8,543 nucleotides of DNA. It comes from Pseudomonadota bacterium. GTDB taxonomy: Bacteria; Pseudomonadota; Gammaproteobacteria; Burkholderiales; Burkholderiaceae_C. Positions within the stretch are counted from its first letter, which is position 1, and each line of letters starts with the position of its first letter. Shown piece after piece: positions 6,050 to 8,543 of the stretch. A model generated the notes under the pieces. The model made no database searches. It had not been told where the DNA came from and was given only the letters and a program-made list of their open reading frames with translations. The position numbers and the translations under genes are program-made. The stretch spans positions 1-8,543 of the forward strand of contig JAUPTP010000063.1 in NCBI GenBank assembly GCA_030918015.1, written 5' to 3'.

Positions 6050-6557
6050 TGTCGCCGGGCGCTGAGCCGGCCGGCGACGCGGGCAGCTCGGCCAGCAGCG
6101 TGCGGCCGCTCGGCGTGCCGGCTCGCCAGGTGACCCGGCGCAGGCCATCGGGCTGCAGGTCCAGCACCAGGGCCAGATCGGGCTGCGGCAGCAGGCCGGC
6201 CGCCTTCTCGGGCCACTCGACCAGCTTGAGCCCCGGGCTGGCGAACAGGTCCCGGAAGCCCGCATCTTCCCATTCCCGCGGATCGCCGAATCGGTAGAAA
6301 TCGAAGTGCCAGATGCCCAGATCCGGGCAATCCGGCAATTCGTGCGGCTCGACGATCGCGTAGCTGGGGCTCTTGATGCGACCCTGCACGCCCAGCGCGC
6401 GCAGCAGGTGGCGCACGAAGGTGGTCTTGCCCGCGCCGAGCGTGCCGTGCAGCTCGAGACAGGCGTGGCGCAGGAGCGGCGAGCGGGCCAGCGCCCGGGC
6501 TGCGGCTTCGCAGTCGGCCTCGTCGGCCCAGGTCTGGTGGCGTGTTTCTAGAATCAC
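6027..6557 (-). CDS. tsaE: tRNA t6A biosynthesis ATPase TsaE
   Basis: TsaE is the cytoplasmic P-loop ATPase that drives turnover of the TsaB-TsaD complex in making N6-threonylcarbamoyladenosine at position 37 of ANN-decoding tRNAs. The 176-residue product has the Walker A motif GTLGAGKT (residues 38-45, Lys44), KSPSYAIVEP (62-71), the Walker B-like HFDFYR (84-89) and LVEWPEK (112-118), all typical of the family and aligning well with E. coli TsaE. The C-terminus carries an extra polar tail of about 20 residues, ending DTDRSDRP. The start is the GTG at 6557: it is the only ATG, GTG or TTG codon in frame before the Walker motif at the right distance; the frame remains open far upstream but there it is antisense to queG. 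No Shine-Dalgarno sequence is visible. The queG ATG lies on the other strand only 3 bp away, so the promoter of tsaE must lie inside the queG coding region. Confidence 0.95.
   Translation of the reverse strand: MILETRHQTWADEADCEAAARALARSPLLRHACLELHGTLGAGKTTFVRHLLRALGVQGRIKSPSYAIVEPHELPDCPDLGIWHFDFYRFGDPREWEDAGFRDLFASPGLKLVEWPEKAAGLLPQPDLALVLDLQPDGLRRVTWRAGTPSGRTLLAELPASPAGSAPGDTDRSDRP
6549..6554 (+). promoter_or_regulatory. candidate -10 element of queG, inside the first codons of tsaE
   Basis: TAGAAT matches the -10 consensus at five of six positions and ends 6 bp before the queG ATG, so a transcript from it would begin at about the A of ATG. It overlaps the palindrome TTCTAGAA (6546-6553) and lies within codons 2-3 of tsaE read on the other strand. 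No clear -35 is seen at 16-18 bp. There is no Shine-Dalgarno sequence before queG, which fits a leaderless mRNA. Confidence 0.4.
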
Positions 6558-6560
6558 CGG

Positions 6561-7679
6561 ATGAATGACGACGATCTGAGCGCCCGGGAGGGGCGGGGGC
6601 CGCGTTGCGCGCCTGACCTGGACGGACTGGCGAGGCGTCTGCGCGAATGGGCTCGTGAACTGGGATTTTCCCAGATCGGCATCACCGATGTACATCTGGC
6701 TACAGCCGAGCCGGGTCTTCTGGCCTGGCTGGAGGCGGGATTCCACGGTTCGATGCACTACATGGCCGCGCACGGCCTGCGCCGCGCGCGACCGGCCGAG
6801 CTGGTGCCCGGCACGGTGCGGGTGCTCAGCGTGGCCATGCCCTATCTGCCGCAGGGCACCGGCGCCGACTGGCGCGCGCTCGAGCGCGCCCGCGCGCACC
6901 AGCCCGGCGAGGCGGTGATCTCGGTCTATGCGCGCGGACGGGACTATCACAAGGTGGTGCGCGCGCGGCTGCAGCGTCTGGCCGACCGGCTCGCCGCCGA
7001 GATCGGTCCCTTCGGCCACCGGGTCTTCTGCGACTCGGCGCCGGTGCTCGAAGTCGAGCTGGCGGGTCGCGCCGGCCTGGGCTGGCGCGGCAAGCACACG
7101 CTGCTGCTGGACCGCTCGGCCGGCTCGATGTTCTTTCTCGGCGAGCTTTTCGTCGACCTGGCCCTGCCGGTGGATCGGCCTGCCGAGCCGCATTGCGGGC
7201 GCTGCAGCGCCTGCATCGACGCCTGCCCGACCGCGGCGATCGTCGCGCCCTATCGGCTGGATGCGCGGCGCTGCATCAGCTATCTGACGATCGAGCACGA
7301 CGGCCCGATTCCGGTCGAGCTGCGCGCGGCGATGGGCAACCGCATCTACGGCTGCGACGACTGCCAGCTCGCCTGCCCGTGGAACAAGTACGCGCGCATC
7401 AGCACGCTGGCCGACTTCGAGGTGCGCCCCGGCATGAGCGGCGCCACGCTGCTGCAGCTCTGGGCCTGGGACGAGGCGAGCTTCCTGCGCCGCACCGAGG
7501 GCAGCCCGATCCGGCGCATCGGCCACGCGCGCTGGCGGCGCAACCTGGCGGTGGCGATGGGCAACGCCTGGCGCGAGACGGGCGACGAGGCGCTGGCCGA
7601 GGCGCTGCGCGCGGCCCGCGACGGCGCGGGCGAGCTGCTGGCCGAGCACATCGACTGGGCGCTGGCACAGCGGGTGTGA
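6561..7679 (+). CDS. queG: Epoxyqueuosine reductase QueG
   Basis: QueG is the cobalamin- and [4Fe-4S]-dependent cytoplasmic enzyme that reduces epoxyqueuosine to queuosine at the wobble position of tRNAs with GUN anticodons, the last step of the pathway. The 372 residues are close to the usual length. An N-terminal cobalamin-binding region, with the family-typical LGFSQIGITD (residues 34-43), is followed by CDSAPVLE (157-164), whose Asp158 matches the catalytic Asp of the family, and GWRGKHTLLL (174-183). The ferredoxin-like part has HCGRCSACIDACP (Cys212, 215, 218, 222), Cys238 and YGCDDCQLACPWNK (Cys265, 268, 272), eight cysteines for two [4Fe-4S] clusters. A C-terminal helical part (about 295-372) completes it. 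The ATG at 6561 is preferred because conserved sequence begins by about residue 20 and no other start codon lies between. It is divergent from tsaE and convergent with the AEC transporter gene, 23 bp away. Confidence 0.97.
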   Translation: MNDDDLSAREGRGPRCAPDLDGLARRLREWARELGFSQIGITDVHLATAEPGLLAWLEAGFHGSMHYMAAHGLRRARPAELVPGTVRVLSVAMPYLPQGTGADWRALERARAHQPGEAVISVYARGRDYHKVVRARLQRLADRLAAEIGPFGHRVFCDSAPVLEVELAGRAGLGWRGKHTLLLDRSAGSMFFLGELFVDLALPVDRPAEPHCGRCSACIDACPTAAIVAPYRLDARRCISYLTIEHDGPIPVELRAAMGNRIYGCDDCQLACPWNKYARISTLADFEVRPGMSGATLLQLWAWDEASFLRRTEGSPIRRIGHARWRRNLAVAMGNAWRETGDEALAEALRAARDGAGELLAEHIDWALAQRV

Positions 7680-7702
7680 AGGGAGGGTGCGGCGTGGCGG
7701 GT

Positions 7703-8543
7703 TCAGCCGCCGTGCAGCGCCTGGAAGGCCGCCAGCGCCAGCGGCAGGCCGATCATGCCCAGCAGCGTCGAGGCGGTGACCAGCCCGGCGACATAAGGCC
7801 CGTCGCCGCCCATGCGCGCGGCCAGCACGAAGCAGCTCGACGCGGTGGGCATCGCCGCGAACAGCAGCAGCATCTGGGCCTGGCCGGTCGGCAGCCCGAG
7901 CAGCAGGCCCAGGCCCAGCCCGGCGGCCGGCAGCAGCGCATGGCGGATCGTCAGCAGCGCCGCGGCCAGCCCCGGCGCCTTGCGCAGCCCGCCGAACTGC
8001 AGGCCCGCGCCCACCGCCATCAGCCCCAGCGGCAAGGCTGCGGCGCCGATGCGCGAGAGCGTCGTGGCCACCGGCACGGGCAGCTGCAGCCCGGCCAGGT
8101 TGCCGATCAGCCCGGCCACGGTGGCCAGGATCAGCGGATTGCGGATCAGCTCGGCGCCGATGCGGTGGCCGCCGTGGCGCGCCAGGCTCCAGACCGCGCC
8201 GATGTTGCACAGCGGCACGCACAGCGCGATCAGCAGCGCCACCCAGGCCAGCGCCGGCGCGCCCCCGATCCGCTCGGCCAGGGCCAGCGCGACATAGGAA
8301 TTGAATCGGAAGGCCACCTGCGCGCCGCTGGCCTGCAGCTTCGGGTCGATGCCGGGCAGCCGGCGCAGCGCGGTCGCCAGCGCGATGCCGGCCAGCACCG
8401 TCAGCACGCCACCCGCCGCCAGGCCGGCGGTGGCGGCCGGCGCCAGCGGGCTGCGCACGATCGACACGAACAGCAGCACCGGGAACAGCAGCCAGTAGAC
8501 CAGCCGCTCGACGCTGTCCCAGACCGGGCGGTCCAGCGCGGTG
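7703..8543 (-). CDS. AEC (auxin efflux carrier) family transporter, N-terminus beyond window end
   Basis: The frame runs without a stop to the window edge. Reading back from the GTG at 8479 adds about 21 codons, including VERLVYWLLFP, which is the first-helix signature of AEC transporters (an aromatic-rich segment ending in LLFPxLLF), so that GTG is internal. 279 residues are visible; full members have about 300-320, so roughly 30 are missing. The protein is hydrophobic with about eight or nine visible membrane segments, a FNSYVALALAERIGG segment typical of the first half, NPLILATVAGLIGN in the middle, and the second-half segment AAMPTASSCFVLAARMGG, like the PTA(S/V)xxxVLAxxYG motif of the family. 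These inner-membrane carriers export or exchange organic anions such as malate or other small solutes; the substrate here is unknown. It is convergent with queG and ends 23 bp after it; I see no terminator in the gap. Confidence 0.9.
   Translation of the reverse strand, partial: TALDRPVWDSVERLVYWLLFPVLLFVSIVRSPLAPAATAGLAAGGVLTVLAGIALATALRRLPGIDPKLQASGAQVAFRFNSYVALALAERIGGAPALAWVALLIALCVPLCNIGAVWSLARHGGHRIGAELIRNPLILATVAGLIGNLAGLQLPVPVATTLSRIGAAALPLGLMAVGAGLQFGGLRKAPGLAAALLTIRHALLPAAGLGLGLLLGLPTGQAQMLLLFAAMPTASSCFVLAARMGGDGPYVAGLVTASTLLGMIGLPLALAAFQALHGG

Noticed and set aside
4780..6297. 505-codon open frame on the plus strand opposite the amidase and tsaE
   Set aside because: It mirrors the codon pattern of two well-supported genes and its product is a low-complexity His/Arg/Asp-rich sequence with no recognisable domain.
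7680..7702. Possible shared terminator between the convergent queG and AEC genes
   Set aside because: The 23-bp gap shows no stable stem-loop and no T-tract on either strand.
6558..8222. Minus-strand open frame upstream of tsaE that would give a 731-residue protein
   Set aside because: It is antisense to queG and to part of the AEC gene; the residues are Arg/Ala-rich without family features, and TsaE homology fits a start at the GTG at 6557.

Overview
This is a GC-rich, densely coding chromosomal segment. The base composition, the gene order queG <> tsaE-ami-mutL and the protein sequences suggest a betaproteobacterium of the order Burkholderiales, perhaps the Leptothrix/Rubrivivax/Roseateles group; that rank is an inference from composition and family resemblance, not a database match. 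Eight protein-coding genes fill almost the whole window. No RNA gene, insertion sequence, prophage, CRISPR array or other mobile-element signature was seen, and no stretch over 300 bases lacks a gene.

Layout from left to right: mutL (minus strand, C-terminal part cut by the window start); an orphan exported type 1 periplasmic-binding protein (minus); a 141-bp divergent spacer; dedA, a membrane transporter of the DedA/VTT family (plus); an exported serine alpha/beta hydrolase of unknown substrate (minus, convergent with dedA); an AmiB/AmiC-type N-acetylmuramoyl-L-alanine amidase (minus); tsaE, the ATPase of tRNA t6A synthesis (minus, just upstream of the amidase); queG, epoxyqueuosine reductase (plus, divergent from tsaE with only 3 bp between start codons); and an AEC-family transporter (minus, convergent with queG, N-terminus beyond the window end).

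The core is the widespread proteobacterial cluster tsaE-ami-mutL (tRNA modification, septal murein splitting, mismatch repair), with the second tRNA-modification gene queG divergent from it. Here three genes of unrelated roles (hydrolase, dedA, binding protein), in alternating orientation, sit between the amidase and mutL. A second recurring feature lies at the starts: mutL, dedA, the hydrolase and queG lack a Shine-Dalgarno sequence, and each has a -10-like hexamer 6 to 8 bp before its ATG, which would give leaderless or nearly leaderless mRNAs. Only the amidase shows a classical ribosome binding site. I found no convincing new multi-gene system; the most useful leads are the start-site architecture, the interrupted cluster and the two exported proteins of unknown function.
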